Source: an uncultured Bacteroidales bacterium
GTDB lineage: Bacteria > Bacteroidota > Bacteroidia > Bacteroidales > Muribaculaceae
Direction: 5' to 3'
Length of the DNA: 64,000 bases
Assembly (NCBI GenBank): GCA_947173955.1
Contig: CAMWHE010000002.1
Location: 58,931-122,930 of the forward strand
The first letter of the stretch is position 1; each line of letters opens with the position of its first letter. Positions 45,146 through 55,046 of the stretch are shown in pieces. The notes below the pieces were generated by a model. That model saw nothing but the letters and a program-made list of their open reading frames with translations. It was not told the DNA's origin and made no database searches. Position numbers and translations under genes: made by a program.

Positions 45146-45577
45146 TCAATCTATCTCGGAAGCGTCTTTCATCTCCTCATATTCCTCCCAATCCGGATCA
45201 TTTTCCGCCGATATGCTCAGTGGCAGAAGATCGAACGGCGCAAGTGCCTCGTTGATCTTTTTCTGGAAAATATGCGTACTCAGAGTGTAGAAGACCCAGT
45301 TTCGCTCTCCATCGCCCGTATAGATTCCTGTAAGCACTGCTACCGGATCTTTGCGGAACGCCTCCTGAAGAGCGTCCTGAACCGCCTCCATCAGCTCGGA
45401 TGTGGCTATATCCGGCATTCCGGAAGAGTCGCCCGCATACGGCCATGTGATCTCGACCCGGATATTAAACCTCGGATTCTTACGAAACGAATCCACATCT
45501 CGACGGCCGGTAACCATTATCAGGTTGCCGTCCGCACCTTCGGCGGGTGCTGTCCACCATTCTCCGTATTCTGCCAT
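45146..45577 (-). CDS. DUF695 family protein
   Basis: The 143-residue acidic cytoplasmic protein starts MAEYGEWWTAPAEG and contains VEITWPYAG, AVLTGIYTGDGERNWVFY and the C-terminal DPDWEEYEEM. The pattern of W/Y positions and the IYTG(D/N)G..W.FY motif match DUF695, a family of unknown function. An alternative plus-strand ORF over the same bases (45140-45586) has no such features. Its likely -7 box (TAATTTTG, minus, 45607-45600) lies just upstream. Confidence 0.75.
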   Translation of the reverse strand: MAEYGEWWTAPAEGADGNLIMVTGRRDVDSFRKNPRFNIRVEITWPYAGDSSGMPDIATSELMEAVQDALQEAFRKDPVAVLTGIYTGDGERNWVFYTLSTHIFQKKINEALAPFDLLPLSISAENDPDWEEYEEMKDASEID

Positions 45578-45713
45578 ATTTCTTGATAGATTTACCCTCC
45601 AAAATTACAATTTTTCGTCCATAAAAAGGCGTGTGCCACCTGTTTTTTCGCCATTTTCCTGCAAATTGTTAAAAACATATGTCCGTAGCGCTGATTATTA
45701 AACCGAAATTTAT

Positions 45714-45761
45714 TAACTTTGCACATTGATAATAGCGCCCGCGCTCGGGCGCATAACTTTG
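45714..45761 (+). promoter_or_regulatory. Tandem -7 elements and a GC hairpin upstream of lpxD
   Basis: TAACTTTG occurs at 45714-45721 and again at 45754-45761. Between them GCGCCCG pairs with CGGGCGC around a CGCT loop (45735-45752). The first -7 coincides with the ORF-track TTG start (45719), which is therefore not a start. No TTG lies 19-20 bases before either -7. Confidence 0.5.
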
Positions 45762-45787
45762 ATCATAAAAACCAAACATTACCCGTC

Positions 45788-46822
45788 ATGCAATTTACAG
45801 CCGGCCAGATAGCCTCATTAGTAGGAGGCACCGTCGAAGGCAATCAGGATGCTGCCGTCAGCACATTCGCTAAGATCGAAGAAGGACATCCCGGAGCCAT
45901 CTCATTCCTGGCCAATCCAAAATACACCAACTACATCTACTCTACCGGCTCATCAATCGTCCTCGTCAGCAACGAATTTGTGGCCGAACAACCGGTCAAG
46001 GCCACACTCATCCGCGTAGCCGACCCCTATGCCACTGTAGCCATGTTGCTTGAGATGGTGCAGAAGATGACAGTCGCCATGCCTGAGGGCATTGAAGATC
46101 CGTCATTTGTAGCTCAGGGGGTGGAAATCCCCGAGGGAGCCTACATCGGAGCATTCGCCTACATAGGCCGCGGAGCAAAGCTCGGCAAGAATGTCAAGAT
46201 ATTCCCCCAGGCCTTCATAGGAGAAAACGTTACTGTCGGAGACGATACCATCATCTATCCCGGCGTAAAGATCTATCGCGGCTGTAAGATCGGCAGCAGA
46301 TGTGTACTCCACGCAGGGTGTGTAATCGGTGCAGACGGATTCGGATTCGCACCGCGCCCCGACGGCCATTACGACAAAATACCGCAGATGGGCAATGTAG
46401 AACTTGCCGACGACGTGGAAATCGGCGCTAATACGACTGTTGACCGCGCGACAATGGGCAGCACCCGCATCGGCCGGGGCGTAAAACTCGACAATCTCAT
46501 CCAGATCGCACACAATGTAGAGGTCGGGACCAATACCGTCATTGCATCCCAGACCGGCGTCGCAGGCTCAACCAAGATCGGCAGTCAGTGTATGATAGGC
46601 GGACAGGTCGGCTTTGCCGGACATATACATGTAGGCGACCGCGTGTCAATCGGTGCCCAGAGCGGCATTCCCAATGATGTCAAGTCCGACTCACGGCTGA
46701 TGGGCTATCCAGCTATTGACGCCCGCGAATGGGCGCGTCAGGCTGTCTATATCAAAAACCTCGCCGCCCTCAACGACCGCGTGCGCACACTCGAAAAGAA
46801 ACTCAAAGAAGCAAACAAATAA
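45788..46822 (+). CDS. lpxD: UDP-3-O-acylglucosamine N-acyltransferase
   Basis: LpxD adds the second 3-hydroxyacyl chain in lipid A synthesis. The ATG at 45788 ([14 protein letters not shown]) starts the uridine-binding domain and gives 344 residues, normal for LpxD. The left-handed beta-helix follows, with isoleucine-patch hexapeptides ([20 protein letters not shown]), the catalytic His region [11 protein letters not shown], and the C-terminal helix. It is the first gene of the lipid A operon; lpxC-fabZ follows after 15 bases. Expressing lpxD, lpxC and lpxA together matches stages 1 to 3 of the Raetz pathway. Confidence 0.97.
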   Translation: MQFTAGQIASLVGGTVEGNQDAAVSTFAKIEEGHPGAISFLANPKYTNYIYSTGSSIVLVSNEFVAEQPVKATLIRVADPYATVAMLLEMVQKMTVAMPEGIEDPSFVAQGVEIPEGAYIGAFAYIGRGAKLGKNVKIFPQAFIGENVTVGDDTIIYPGVKIYRGCKIGSRCVLHAGCVIGADGFGFAPRPDGHYDKIPQMGNVELADDVEIGANTTVDRATMGSTRIGRGVKLDNLIQIAHNVEVGTNTVIASQTGVAGSTKIGSQCMIGGQVGFAGHIHVGDRVSIGAQSGIPNDVKSDSRLMGYPAIDAREWARQAVYIKNLAALNDRVRTLEKKLKEANK

Positions 46823-46837
46823 AATCATCCCGCATAT

Positions 46838-48220
46838 ATGAAACAAATGACATTGAATGGCTCCTTTAGCGTCGAAGGCAAAGGGCTTCATTCCGGAAAA
46901 CTGATAACAGCAATCTTTGAACCGGCAGCCGAAAACCACGGCTATAAATTCCAGCGTGTCGACCTCCCCGACCAGCCTGTCATCGACGCTCTCGCCGAGA
47001 ATGTGGTCGAGACCACACGCGGCACGGTCATCGGTCGCGGCGACGTCAAGATCTCGACAATCGAGCATTCGCTTGCAGCCCTTTATGCCGCCGGCATCGA
47101 CAATGTCCTCATCAAGATCGATGGTCCCGAAATGCCCATCCTCGACGGCAGTGCCAGGGAATTCTGCGAAAAGATTGAGGCTACGGGCATCATAGAGCAG
47201 GAAGCCGATAAAGAGTTCTATATCGTAAAGCAGAAAATTGAAGTGCGCGACGACAGCACCGGCAGCTCGATCATCGTACTCCCTGACGACGAATTCACCG
47301 TCGACGTAAAGGTCGGATTCGATTCCCCCGTGCTTGCCAACCAGTTTGCCACGCTTGAAAATATCAAGGACTTTGCCGCTGAGATAGCCTCCGCCCGCAC
47401 ATTCGTCTTCGTTCGCGAAATCGAGCCGCTCCTCAAAGCCAACCTCATCAAGGGGGGCGACCTTGAAAATGCAATCGTCATCTACGACAGCCCCCTCGAT
47501 CAGGAACAGATAGACCATATCGCTGACCTTATGCACGCTCCTCATGTGAAAGTAGAAGAATTCGGATTTATCAACGACCGTCCACTTACAAGCGAAAACG
47601 AACCCGCACGCCACAAACTCATGGACGTCCTCGGCGACCTTGCTCTCGCAGGACGCCCCATCAAGGGTCGCGTCATCGCCACCCGTCCCGGCCATGCGCT
47701 CAATACGGCTCTCTCCAAGAAAATCCGTAAAGACATCAAGCGCCAGGACATCCAGTCACCCATCTACAATCCTACAGTACCACCGCTGATGGACATCAAC
47801 CGTATTCGACAGCTCCTCCCCCACCGCTATCCGTTTGCAATGGTCGACAAAATCATCGACCGCGGCGAGAACTATATCGTAGGCGTCAAGAACGTCACCA
47901 TCGACGAGCCCTTCTTCGTAGGCCACTTCCCTCAGGAACCCGTCATGCCCGGCGTACTCCAGATCGAGGCTATGGCTCAGACCGGCGGTCTCCTCGTGCT
48001 TGACAGCGTCGAAGAGCCCGAACGCTACTCCACATACTTCATGAAGATCGACAATGTCAAATTCCGCCAGAAAGTAGTTCCCGGAGATACACTTATCTTC
48101 CACGTCTCCTTCATGACCCCCATGCGTCGCGGATGCGCCATGATGAAAGGCTATGCGTTCGTAGGCGAAAAGATCGTGACCGAATGTGAATTCATGGCTC
48201 AGATCGTCAAAAACAAATAA
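46838..48220 (+). CDS. lpxC: Fused UDP-3-O-acyl-GlcNAc deacetylase / 3-hydroxyacyl-ACP dehydratase
   Basis: This 460-residue fusion of LpxC and FabZ is characteristic of Bacteroidota. The LpxC half (1-305) deacetylates UDP-3-O-acyl-GlcNAc with zinc ligands in STIEHSLAALYA and HKLMDVLGDLALAGRP, and GHALN holds another conserved His. The FabZ half (about 315-460) dehydrates 3-hydroxyacyl-ACP, with LLPHRYPFAMVD (catalytic His) and PVMPGVLQIEAMAQTGG (catalytic Glu). One polypeptide thus balances lipid A synthesis with fatty-acid elongation, which compete for hydroxyacyl-ACP. It sits between lpxD and lpxA. Confidence 0.97.
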   Translation: MKQMTLNGSFSVEGKGLHSGKLITAIFEPAAENHGYKFQRVDLPDQPVIDALAENVVETTRGTVIGRGDVKISTIEHSLAALYAAGIDNVLIKIDGPEMPILDGSAREFCEKIEATGIIEQEADKEFYIVKQKIEVRDDSTGSSIIVLPDDEFTVDVKVGFDSPVLANQFATLENIKDFAAEIASARTFVFVREIEPLLKANLIKGGDLENAIVIYDSPLDQEQIDHIADLMHAPHVKVEEFGFINDRPLTSENEPARHKLMDVLGDLALAGRPIKGRVIATRPGHALNTALSKKIRKDIKRQDIQSPIYNPTVPPLMDINRIRQLLPHRYPFAMVDKIIDRGENYIVGVKNVTIDEPFFVGHFPQEPVMPGVLQIEAMAQTGGLLVLDSVEEPERYSTYFMKIDNVKFRQKVVPGDTLIFHVSFMTPMRRGCAMMKGYAFVGEKIVTECEFMAQIVKNK

Positions 48221-48250
48221 TCAATCCAATCAAAACATACTTTTCATACA

Positions 48251-49033
48251 ATGATACATCCAATGGCTATAGTTCACCCGAAAGCTAAAATCGGTGAAAA
48301 CGTAGAAATAGGTCCTTTCAGCGTCATCGCTGAAAATGTAGAAATAGGAGACGGCACTGTCATCATGAACAATGTGACCGTCATGGATGGCGCCCGCATT
48401 GGCCGCAACTGCCGTATCTTCCCCGGAGCGGTGATCTCCGGAATTCCTCAGGATCTTAAATTCCGTGGAGAAGAAACCCTCGCAATCATCGGAGACAACA
48501 CTACCCTCCGCGAATGCGTCACTGTCAACCGTGGCACTGCATCCAAGGAAAACACCATCGTAGGCTCCAACTGTCTCATCATGGCCTATTGCCATGTCGC
48601 ACACGATTGCGTTATCGGCAACAATGTGATCATATCCAATGCCTGTCAGGTAGCAGGTGAAGTGGTGATCGACGACTTTGCCGTAATCGGCGGCGGAACT
48701 CTCATCCACCAGTTCTGCCATATCGGCCCGCACGTAATGATCCAGGGCGGATCAAAAATCAACAAAGACATTCCTCCTTACGTCAAGGCCGCACGGGATC
48801 CTATCGCCTATACCGGCATCAACATCGTCGGTCTGCGTCGCCGCAACTTCTCGGCCGAAGACATCAATACCATCCAGGAAGTCTACCGCTATCTCTACCT
48901 CTCGCAGCTCAATGTCTCCGACGCCATTGACCGTATCGAGGAAGAAATACCGCAGAGCGCCGTCCGCGATGAGATTCTTGACTTCGCCAAGGCGTCAAAA
49001 CGCGGTATCCTACGTGGCTACGAATGGTGTTAA
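48251..49033 (+). CDS. lpxA: Acyl-ACP--UDP-GlcNAc O-acyltransferase
   Basis: LpxA carries out the first lipid A step, acylating the 3-OH of UDP-GlcNAc. The hexapeptide repeats (AIVHPKAKIGENVEIGPFS) form the beta-helix. The catalytic His is in AYCHVAHDCVIGN, and GLRRRNFSAEDI begins the C-terminal helical domain. The length of 260 residues is normal. It follows the lpxC-fabZ fusion by 30 bases and is the last gene of the operon. Confidence 0.97.
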   Translation: MIHPMAIVHPKAKIGENVEIGPFSVIAENVEIGDGTVIMNNVTVMDGARIGRNCRIFPGAVISGIPQDLKFRGEETLAIIGDNTTLRECVTVNRGTASKENTIVGSNCLIMAYCHVAHDCVIGNNVIISNACQVAGEVVIDDFAVIGGGTLIHQFCHIGPHVMIQGGSKINKDIPPYVKAARDPIAYTGINIVGLRRRNFSAEDINTIQEVYRYLYLSQLNVSDAIDRIEEEIPQSAVRDEILDFAKASKRGILRGYEWC

Positions 49034-49066
49034 GTCAGCACGACATCCTGCCTGAACAATAAAACT

Positions 49067-49103
49067 GTATATACCGATGCAACTTTTTTGTAGCGGTATA
49101 TAC
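49067..49103. terminator. Inverted repeat after the lpxA operon
   Basis: GTATATACCG pairs perfectly with CGGTATATAC across a 17-base loop containing a T6 run. It lies 34 bases after the lpxA stop and could end the lipid A operon. It might instead be a regulatory hairpin, since the T run is in the loop and not after the stem. Confidence 0.45.
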
Positions 49104-49162
49104 ATATATTATATATAGGCATCCAAATCTTAGCTTATCAATTAAACTTAATCATAATCCAA

Positions 49163-51985
49163 ATGAAAAAATTAATCAAAGGCGCATTTGCTGCAGCTGC
49201 CGCCATCATCGGCCTCTCTGCTTCTGCCCAGATGAACATTCCTGTCGACACCGATGTCCGCATCGGCAAGCTCGACAACGGACTGACCTATTACATCCGT
49301 CACAACGAGACTCCCAAAGGTCAGGTAGATTTCCACATCGCACAGAAAGTCGGCTCGATTCTCGAGAACGACAATCAGCGCGGTCTCGCCCACTTCCTGG
49401 AGCACATGTGCTTCAACGGAACCGAGAATTTCCCCGGAACCTCACTCCGCGACTGGCTCGAATCAATCGGTGTAAAATTCGGCGTTGACCTCAACGCTTA
49501 CACTTCGATCGATGAGACCGTCTATCGTATTACCAACGTACCCGCCGGCCGCGAAGGCGTGCAGGACTCTTGCCTCCTCATCCTCCACGACTGGGCCGAT
49601 GGCCTCCTGCTCGAACCCGAGGAAATCGACAAAGAGCGTGGTGTTATCCATGAGGAATGGCGTCGTTCCAATGTCGGCAATATGCGTGTCGTTGAGCAGC
49701 TCCTTCCCATTGTCTATCCCGGCTCTAAATATGGCTATCGTCTGCCGATCGGCACCATGGAGGTCGTTGACAACTTCCCCGCACAGGCTCTCCGCGACTA
49801 CTATGAGGCATGGTATCGTCCCGATCAGCAGGGTATCATCGTAGTCGGTGACATCGACGTTGACCGGATCGAGAATAAGATCAAAGAAATCTTCTCACCC
49901 ATCAAGATGCCCGAGAATGCTCCCGAACGCATCTATGAGGAAGTAGCTGACAATGAAGGTACAATCTATGCTATCGGTAAGGACAAGGAGATTTCCAATG
50001 TGACCGCACAGCTCATGTTCAAGACCGACACTTATCCTGACAGCCTCAAGGGCGATGTCACTTATCTTGTAGTCGACTACGTGGTTGACATGATGTCAAG
50101 CATGCTCAACAACCGCTTCGATGAGCTCACTTCTGATCCCAACACAACCTACAACGGTGCCGGTGTCTACTACGACAATTTCTTCCTGTCCAAGACTAAG
50201 GATGCCCTCACCCTCGGCGTCAATCCAAAAGGCAATGACCTGCGTCCCGCTCTCGCCGACGCATATCGCGAACTCCTCCGCGCTCAGCGTGGCGGTTTCA
50301 CTGATACTGAATATGACCGCGCCCGCAGCGAATATCTCTCACGCCTCGAGAAGCACTACAACGACCGCAACAACCGCAACAATGACTCATACGCTCAGGA
50401 GTATATCAAGAACTTCATTGAAAATGAGCCCATCCCCGCGCTTGAGGACGAATATCAGATCATGACCATGCTCGCCAATCAGATTCCTGTCGAAGTCATC
50501 AACCAGACCCTCCAGCAGCTCATCACTCCGGACAACCGCATCTTCATGGCGCTTCTCCCCGACAATGGCGTCACATATGAGCCCACGGCCGAAGAGATCG
50601 CGGCAGTACTTGCAGGCGTTGAAGCCGAAGATATCGAAGTCTTCGTTGACGACGTTAAGACCGAACCGCTCATTCCTCAGCTTCCCACCCCCGGCAAGAT
50701 AGTTTCTGAGAAACCACTTGCACAGTGGAACGCTACCGAACTCGTGCTCTCCAACGGCGTTCGCGTGATCGTGAAGCCTACCACATTCAAGGAAGACGAA
50801 ATCCGCTTCAATGCCGTAGCACTCGGCGGTACATCTATCGTACCCGACTCCAAGGCCAACGAGCTCATCATGCTCCCCTACGCTCTCCGCACCTCCGGTC
50901 TCGGCACCTACACTGCAAAAGATCTGAGCAAGTATCTCGCAGGCAAGCAGGTTTCAGCCAACCTCGGCCTTTCTGACTATACCCGCACCTACTCCGGCTC
51001 ATCTACAGTCAAGGATCTTCCCACTCTAATGGAGCTTATCTATATGGGATTCACTGACCGTACAATCGACGAGACTGAGTATAACGCACTCGTTGGACAG
51101 CTCGAATCAAGCCTTGCCTTCCAGGAAGTCAAGCCCGAATTTATCTTCAACCGTGACCTCCTCGCTACTCTCTTCAACAATCCCCGTAAGGCAATGATCA
51201 CCTCGGAGATCGCAGCTTCTGCTGATCGCGAAGCCATCCTTGAGATTGCCAAGAACGCTACTGCCAATGCTGCAGAATACACATTCGTATTCGTCGGCAA
51301 CATAGACATGAACACATTCCGTCCCCTGGCCGAGCAGTATCTGGCCACACTCCCCGCTGACTCATCCAAGTCCGTCGGTTCATTCTCATTCAACCCCGAC
51401 CTCTCTATCGCCAAGGGTAAAGGCACACATAACTTCACCACAGCCATGGAGACTCCCCAGACCTATGTTGCCATCGTAGCTACTGCCGATGTCCCCTACA
51501 CTTCAAAGAATGCCAAGATCGCCTCTATAGCCGGTCAGATCATGTCAAACCGTCTTCTCCAGACCGTTCGTGAGGACATGGGCGCTGTTTACTCTATCGG
51601 CGCAAGCGGCAGCCTTTCACGCCTCGACAACAACAACGCTTCTATTGAGACCGCCTTCCCCATGAAGCCGGAAATGAAAGCTGAAGTCCTCGACTTCATC
51701 GCTTCAGAATTCAAAGCTATGGAAGATAACATCACCGAAGAAGAAGTAGCCAAGGCCGTAGAATATATGGTGAAATCAGTGACAGAAGACTATGAGCTCA
51801 ACCAGCCCTGGGTTTCTGCTATCTCAGGCTCACTCATCAATGGCGTTGATACATTCAATGGCGCTGTCGACGTGCTCACCTCTATCACAGTCGACGATGT
51901 GAAAAACTACATGCGCGCCCTCAACGGATCAGGCAACTACCAGATCGTAGTTCTTGATCCCGAGACCGCTCCCGCCGCTGAATAA
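49163..51985 (+). CDS. M16 family zinc metallopeptidase
   Basis: The 940-residue protein has a signal peptide (MKKLIKGAFAAAAAIIGLSASA, cut before QMN). It has two tandem M16 halves. The inverted zinc motif HFLEH is near residue 76 (ARGLAHFLEHMCFNGTE), and the downstream Glu is in a VIHEEWRR region. The second half (about 520-940) lacks the zinc motif and has the structural role seen in pitrilysin-like enzymes. It should degrade peptides in the periplasm. It follows the lpxA operon after 129 bases, so it is probably separately transcribed. Confidence 0.95.
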   Translation: MKKLIKGAFAAAAAIIGLSASAQMNIPVDTDVRIGKLDNGLTYYIRHNETPKGQVDFHIAQKVGSILENDNQRGLAHFLEHMCFNGTENFPGTSLRDWLESIGVKFGVDLNAYTSIDETVYRITNVPAGREGVQDSCLLILHDWADGLLLEPEEIDKERGVIHEEWRRSNVGNMRVVEQLLPIVYPGSKYGYRLPIGTMEVVDNFPAQALRDYYEAWYRPDQQGIIVVGDIDVDRIENKIKEIFSPIKMPENAPERIYEEVADNEGTIYAIGKDKEISNVTAQLMFKTDTYPDSLKGDVTYLVVDYVVDMMSSMLNNRFDELTSDPNTTYNGAGVYYDNFFLSKTKDALTLGVNPKGNDLRPALADAYRELLRAQRGGFTDTEYDRARSEYLSRLEKHYNDRNNRNNDSYAQEYIKNFIENEPIPALEDEYQIMTMLANQIPVEVINQTLQQLITPDNRIFMALLPDNGVTYEPTAEEIAAVLAGVEAEDIEVFVDDVKTEPLIPQLPTPGKIVSEKPLAQWNATELVLSNGVRVIVKPTTFKEDEIRFNAVALGGTSIVPDSKANELIMLPYALRTSGLGTYTAKDLSKYLAGKQVSANLGLSDYTRTYSGSSTVKDLPTLMELIYMGFTDRTIDETEYNALVGQLESSLAFQEVKPEFIFNRDLLATLFNNPRKAMITSEIAASADREAILEIAKNATANAAEYTFVFVGNIDMNTFRPLAEQYLATLPADSSKSVGSFSFNPDLSIAKGKGTHNFTTAMETPQTYVAIVATADVPYTSKNAKIASIAGQIMSNRLLQTVREDMGAVYSIGASGSLSRLDNNNASIETAFPMKPEMKAEVLDFIASEFKAMEDNITEEEVAKAVEYMVKSVTEDYELNQPWVSAISGSLINGVDTFNGAVDVLTSITVDDVKNYMRALNGSGNYQIVVLDPETAPAAE

Positions 51986-52010
51986 TTCCGTAAATATCCT
52001 ATACACAAAG

Positions 52011-52046
52011 AGACTCGCCCGAAAGCTTCCGGCGAGTCTCTTTTTA
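52011..52046 (+). terminator. Intrinsic terminator of the M16 peptidase gene
   Basis: AGACTCGCC pairs perfectly with GGCGAGTCT, followed by CTTTTTAT. It is 25 bases after the M16 stop. Confidence 0.85.
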
Positions 52047-52056
52047 TATCTATAAA

Positions 52057-52087
52057 TTGTATAAACCGCAAATTTATCTTATCTTTG
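52057..52087 (+). promoter_or_regulatory. Promoter of the GT4 glycosyltransferase
   Basis: TTG at 52057-52059, 20 bases, then TATCTTTG at 52080-52087 is an exact consensus. The ORF-track start TTG (52085) falls inside the -7 box. Confidence 0.8.
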
Positions 52088-52138
52088 AGATGTAAAAGCA
52101 GACCTGACATCCGGTTGACCCGAACGATTTATGACCAA

Positions 52139-53203
52139 ATGATTATCTCACACGTCACATACGGTTTTGGTATGGGAGGCATTGAAACAATGCTGTCCAA
52201 TATCGCCCGTTATCAGGCTCTGGCAGGTCACGAAGTACACATCGTCATCCTCAATGACATCGTTGACCAATCACTTGTTGACTCGCTCGACTCCGGCGTA
52301 CATCTTCATCTGCTCGGCCGTCCCCCGGGGTCGCGGAATCCTATCCATATACTCCGACTCAACACCTGTCTGCGCAAGCTGCATCCGGATGTAGTCCATC
52401 TGCACATCCCCAGCCTGTCGCGCTACATACTGCTGCCATCATTGCGCCGGCGCTTCTGCGTGACCCAACATGATATGTGTACCCCAGCCAACACTATAGG
52501 AATCCGAAAAGCGGGGCAGATCTACGCTATTTCCGACATAGTACGACGCGATCTTAAGAATAAAATGTCGCTGAAAGCCACTACGGTACACAATGGTATT
52601 GAAATTTCCAATGTAAGACTTAGAGTAGCTATACCTTCGGCTCCGAGATGTCCTTTCCGCATTCTCCAACTTGGGCGACTCGAACATGAAAAGAAAGGAC
52701 AGGACATCCTGCTCCATGCCGTTTCGGCACTTACCGCAGAGGGGCGCAATGTCTATGTCACGTTCATTGGCGATGGAGAGTCCCGCTCCTATCTCGATGG
52801 TCTTGCCCATGAGCTTGGTATTGCCGACCGCGTAGAATTCACAGGCAATCGGCCACAGCAATACGTATTCGACCACCTTGCCGACTACGACCTGCTTGTC
52901 CAGCCTTCACGCTACGAAGGGTTCGGCCTTACCGTCATTGAGGCGATGGCTGCCGGCATTCCCGTCCTCGTAGCCGATGCTGACGGACCGATGGAGATAA
53001 TTGACGGCGGTCGCTTCGGCTATCACTTCCGCTCCGGCGACGCGGCCGACTGCGCAGACCGTATCGCATCCGTAATCGACAGCTATCCGTCGGTAGAATT
53101 TCTTCAGAATGCGCGCAAACGGGTTGAAGATACCTTCAGCGTCGACATTACCGCCAGACGATATCTCAGTCTGTACCAATCGCATCTATCGGCTCAGAAA
53201 TAA
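52139..53203 (+). CDS. Glycosyltransferase family 4 protein
   Basis: The ATG at 52139 gives 354 residues starting MIISHVTYGFGMGGIETML, the usual GT4 N-terminus with GG phosphate-binding loop. FRILQLGRLEHEKKGQDILLHAV marks the second Rossmann domain. The donor-binding motif is PSRYEGFGLTVIEAMAAGIP near residue 260. GT4 enzymes transfer sugars from nucleotide-sugar donors with retention. The acceptor cannot be told here; capsule, O-antigen or S-layer glycan synthesis is typical, but no other glycan genes are adjacent. Confidence 0.92.
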   Translation: MIISHVTYGFGMGGIETMLSNIARYQALAGHEVHIVILNDIVDQSLVDSLDSGVHLHLLGRPPGSRNPIHILRLNTCLRKLHPDVVHLHIPSLSRYILLPSLRRRFCVTQHDMCTPANTIGIRKAGQIYAISDIVRRDLKNKMSLKATTVHNGIEISNVRLRVAIPSAPRCPFRILQLGRLEHEKKGQDILLHAVSALTAEGRNVYVTFIGDGESRSYLDGLAHELGIADRVEFTGNRPQQYVFDHLADYDLLVQPSRYEGFGLTVIEAMAAGIPVLVADADGPMEIIDGGRFGYHFRSGDAADCADRIASVIDSYPSVEFLQNARKRVEDTFSVDITARRYLSLYQSHLSAQK

Positions 53204-53288
53204 TAAGTCAAAGCATTATATCCGTTAGACTTACAAAATTTAAATTCAAATTTTACCAATCTTCTGTTTAGCTATCGCGGTTTTTCAT

Positions 53289-53296
53289 TATTTTTG
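53289..53296 (+). promoter_or_regulatory. -7 element of glnS
   Basis: TATTTTTG matches TAnnTTTG, 40 bases before the glnS ATG. No TTG at the correct distance upstream. Confidence 0.4.
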
Positions 53297-53336
53297 TACG
53301 ATAATACGTTCAACCGACTAATCAAACATCAGAAAT

Positions 53337-55046
53337 ATGGCAGAGAATACCCCCTCCACCACCCCTACCGAAGAAACCAAAGGACTTAACTTCGTAGAAC
53401 AGATCGTAGCCGACGACCTCAAAGCCGGCAAAAACGGCGGACGCCTCAACACCCGCTTCCCGCCTGAGCCCAACGGCTACCTGCACATCGGTCACGCAAA
53501 AGCTATCTGCATGGACTTCGGTGTTGCCGAGAAATTCGGGGGTACCTGCAACCTTCGCTTCGACGATACCAACCCCGTCAAGGAAGACGTCGAATATGTC
53601 GACTCAATCCGCGAGGACATCCACTGGCTCGGCTTCGACTGGGGCAACCGCGAATACTACGCGTCCGACTATTTCCCCCAGCTCTATGACCTCGCCATCC
53701 GCCTTATCAAGGAAGGCAAAGCCTATGTCGACGACCAGACATCCGAAGAGATAGCAGCTCAGAAAGGCACCCCGACGACTCCGGGTACCAACAGCCCCTA
53801 CCGCGACCGCTCCGTCGAGGAAAACCTCGACCTCTTCCAGCGTATGAATGCGGGTGAATTCCCTGAGGGCTCTCATGTGCTCCGCGCCAAGATTGACATG
53901 GCTTCAAGCAATATGCACTTCCGCGACCCCATCATGTACCGTATCATCCATCACCCCCACCACCGCACCGGCAACCGCTGGCACGTCTACCCGATGTATG
54001 ACTTCGCACATGGCCAGAGCGACTACTTCGAAGGAGTGACCCACTCTATCTGCACTCTCGAGTTCGTACCTCACCGTCCCCTCTACGACTACTTCGTCGA
54101 TGAGCTGGCCGACGAGACATACCGTCCACGTCAGATCGAGTTCAACCGCCTGAACCTGACATATACCGTAATGAGCAAGCGCAAGCTTCTTCAGCTTGTC
54201 AAGGAAGGCCTCGTAGCCGGATGGGACGATCCACGTATGCCGACCATCTCCGGTATGCGTCGCCGCGGATTCACCCCACGCTCCATCCGCAACTTCATCG
54301 ACACCATCGGCTATACCAAGTATGAGGCTCTCAACAGCGTGGCTCTTCTGGAGTATGCTGTCCGCGAAGATCTCAACAAGATAGCTACACGCGGCATGGC
54401 CGTCATGGATCCCGTAAAGGTCGTCATCACCAACTACCCCGAGGGACAGACCGAAATGGTCGAGATGGAAAACAACCCCGAGAATCCCGAGGAAGGCACT
54501 CACAAGATGCCGTTCAGCCGCGAGATCTATATTGAGCGCGCTGACTTCATGGAGAATCCGCCTAAGAAATATTTCCGTCTGGCTCCGGATGGAGAAGTCC
54601 GCCTGAAAGGTGCTTATATCATCAAATGCACCGGTGTCAAAAAGGATGCCGACGGCAATATCGAGGAGATCTACTGCACATTTGACCCTGAGACCCGCAG
54701 CGGACTTCCCGGAAGTATGCGTAAGGTCAAAGGCACCCTCCACTGGGTGTCGGCTCAGCACGCAGTCGACGCTACTGTCCGCCTCTACGACCGCCTCTTC
54801 AATGTCGAGAATCCGGCTGCCGAGACGGAGCGCGACTTCCGCGAAATGCTCAATCCCGATTCTCTGAAAGTTGTGGATGGAGTGAAAGTTGAGCCCTTCA
54901 TTGCCGAGAACGCCGGTCAGGGCACCAAATTCCAGTTCCAGCGCATCGGTTATTTCACACCCGACTACGACTCTACACCCGATCATCTCATTTTCAACCG
55001 CACAATATCCCTCAAGGACAGCTGGGAGAAAGAGCAGAAAAAATGA
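53337..55046 (+). CDS. glnS: Glutamine--tRNA ligase
   Basis: GlnRS charges tRNA-Gln directly, so this organism need not rely only on the GatCAB amidotransferase route. RFPPEPNGYLHIGHAKAI carries the HIGH motif near residue 43, and TVMSKRKL the KMSKS motif near residue 280. The C-terminal beta-barrel anticodon-binding domains (residues about 345-550) follow. The length of 569 residues is usual for Bacteroidota. The stop overlaps the ATG of the TPR protein by four bases, coupling them. Confidence 0.98.
   Translation: MAENTPSTTPTEETKGLNFVEQIVADDLKAGKNGGRLNTRFPPEPNGYLHIGHAKAICMDFGVAEKFGGTCNLRFDDTNPVKEDVEYVDSIREDIHWLGFDWGNREYYASDYFPQLYDLAIRLIKEGKAYVDDQTSEEIAAQKGTPTTPGTNSPYRDRSVEENLDLFQRMNAGEFPEGSHVLRAKIDMASSNMHFRDPIMYRIIHHPHHRTGNRWHVYPMYDFAHGQSDYFEGVTHSICTLEFVPHRPLYDYFVDELADETYRPRQIEFNRLNLTYTVMSKRKLLQLVKEGLVAGWDDPRMPTISGMRRRGFTPRSIRNFIDTIGYTKYEALNSVALLEYAVREDLNKIATRGMAVMDPVKVVITNYPEGQTEMVEMENNPENPEEGTHKMPFSREIYIERADFMENPPKKYFRLAPDGEVRLKGAYIIKCTGVKKDADGNIEEIYCTFDPETRSGLPGSMRKVKGTLHWVSAQHAVDATVRLYDRLFNVENPAAETERDFREMLNPDSLKVVDGVKVEPFIAENAGQGTKFQFQRIGYFTPDYDSTPDHLIFNRTISLKDSWEKEQKK

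Noticed and set aside
45719-45787. Longer N-terminus of LpxD from the TTG at 45719
   Set aside because: The TTG lies within a -7 box and the family begins at MQFTAGQIA.
46691-47695. 334-residue minus-strand ORF
   Set aside because: Antisense to lpxD and lpxC-fabZ, whose motifs are intact.
53904-54986. 360-residue minus-strand ORF
   Set aside because: Antisense to glnS, a clear synthetase, with shadow-type composition.
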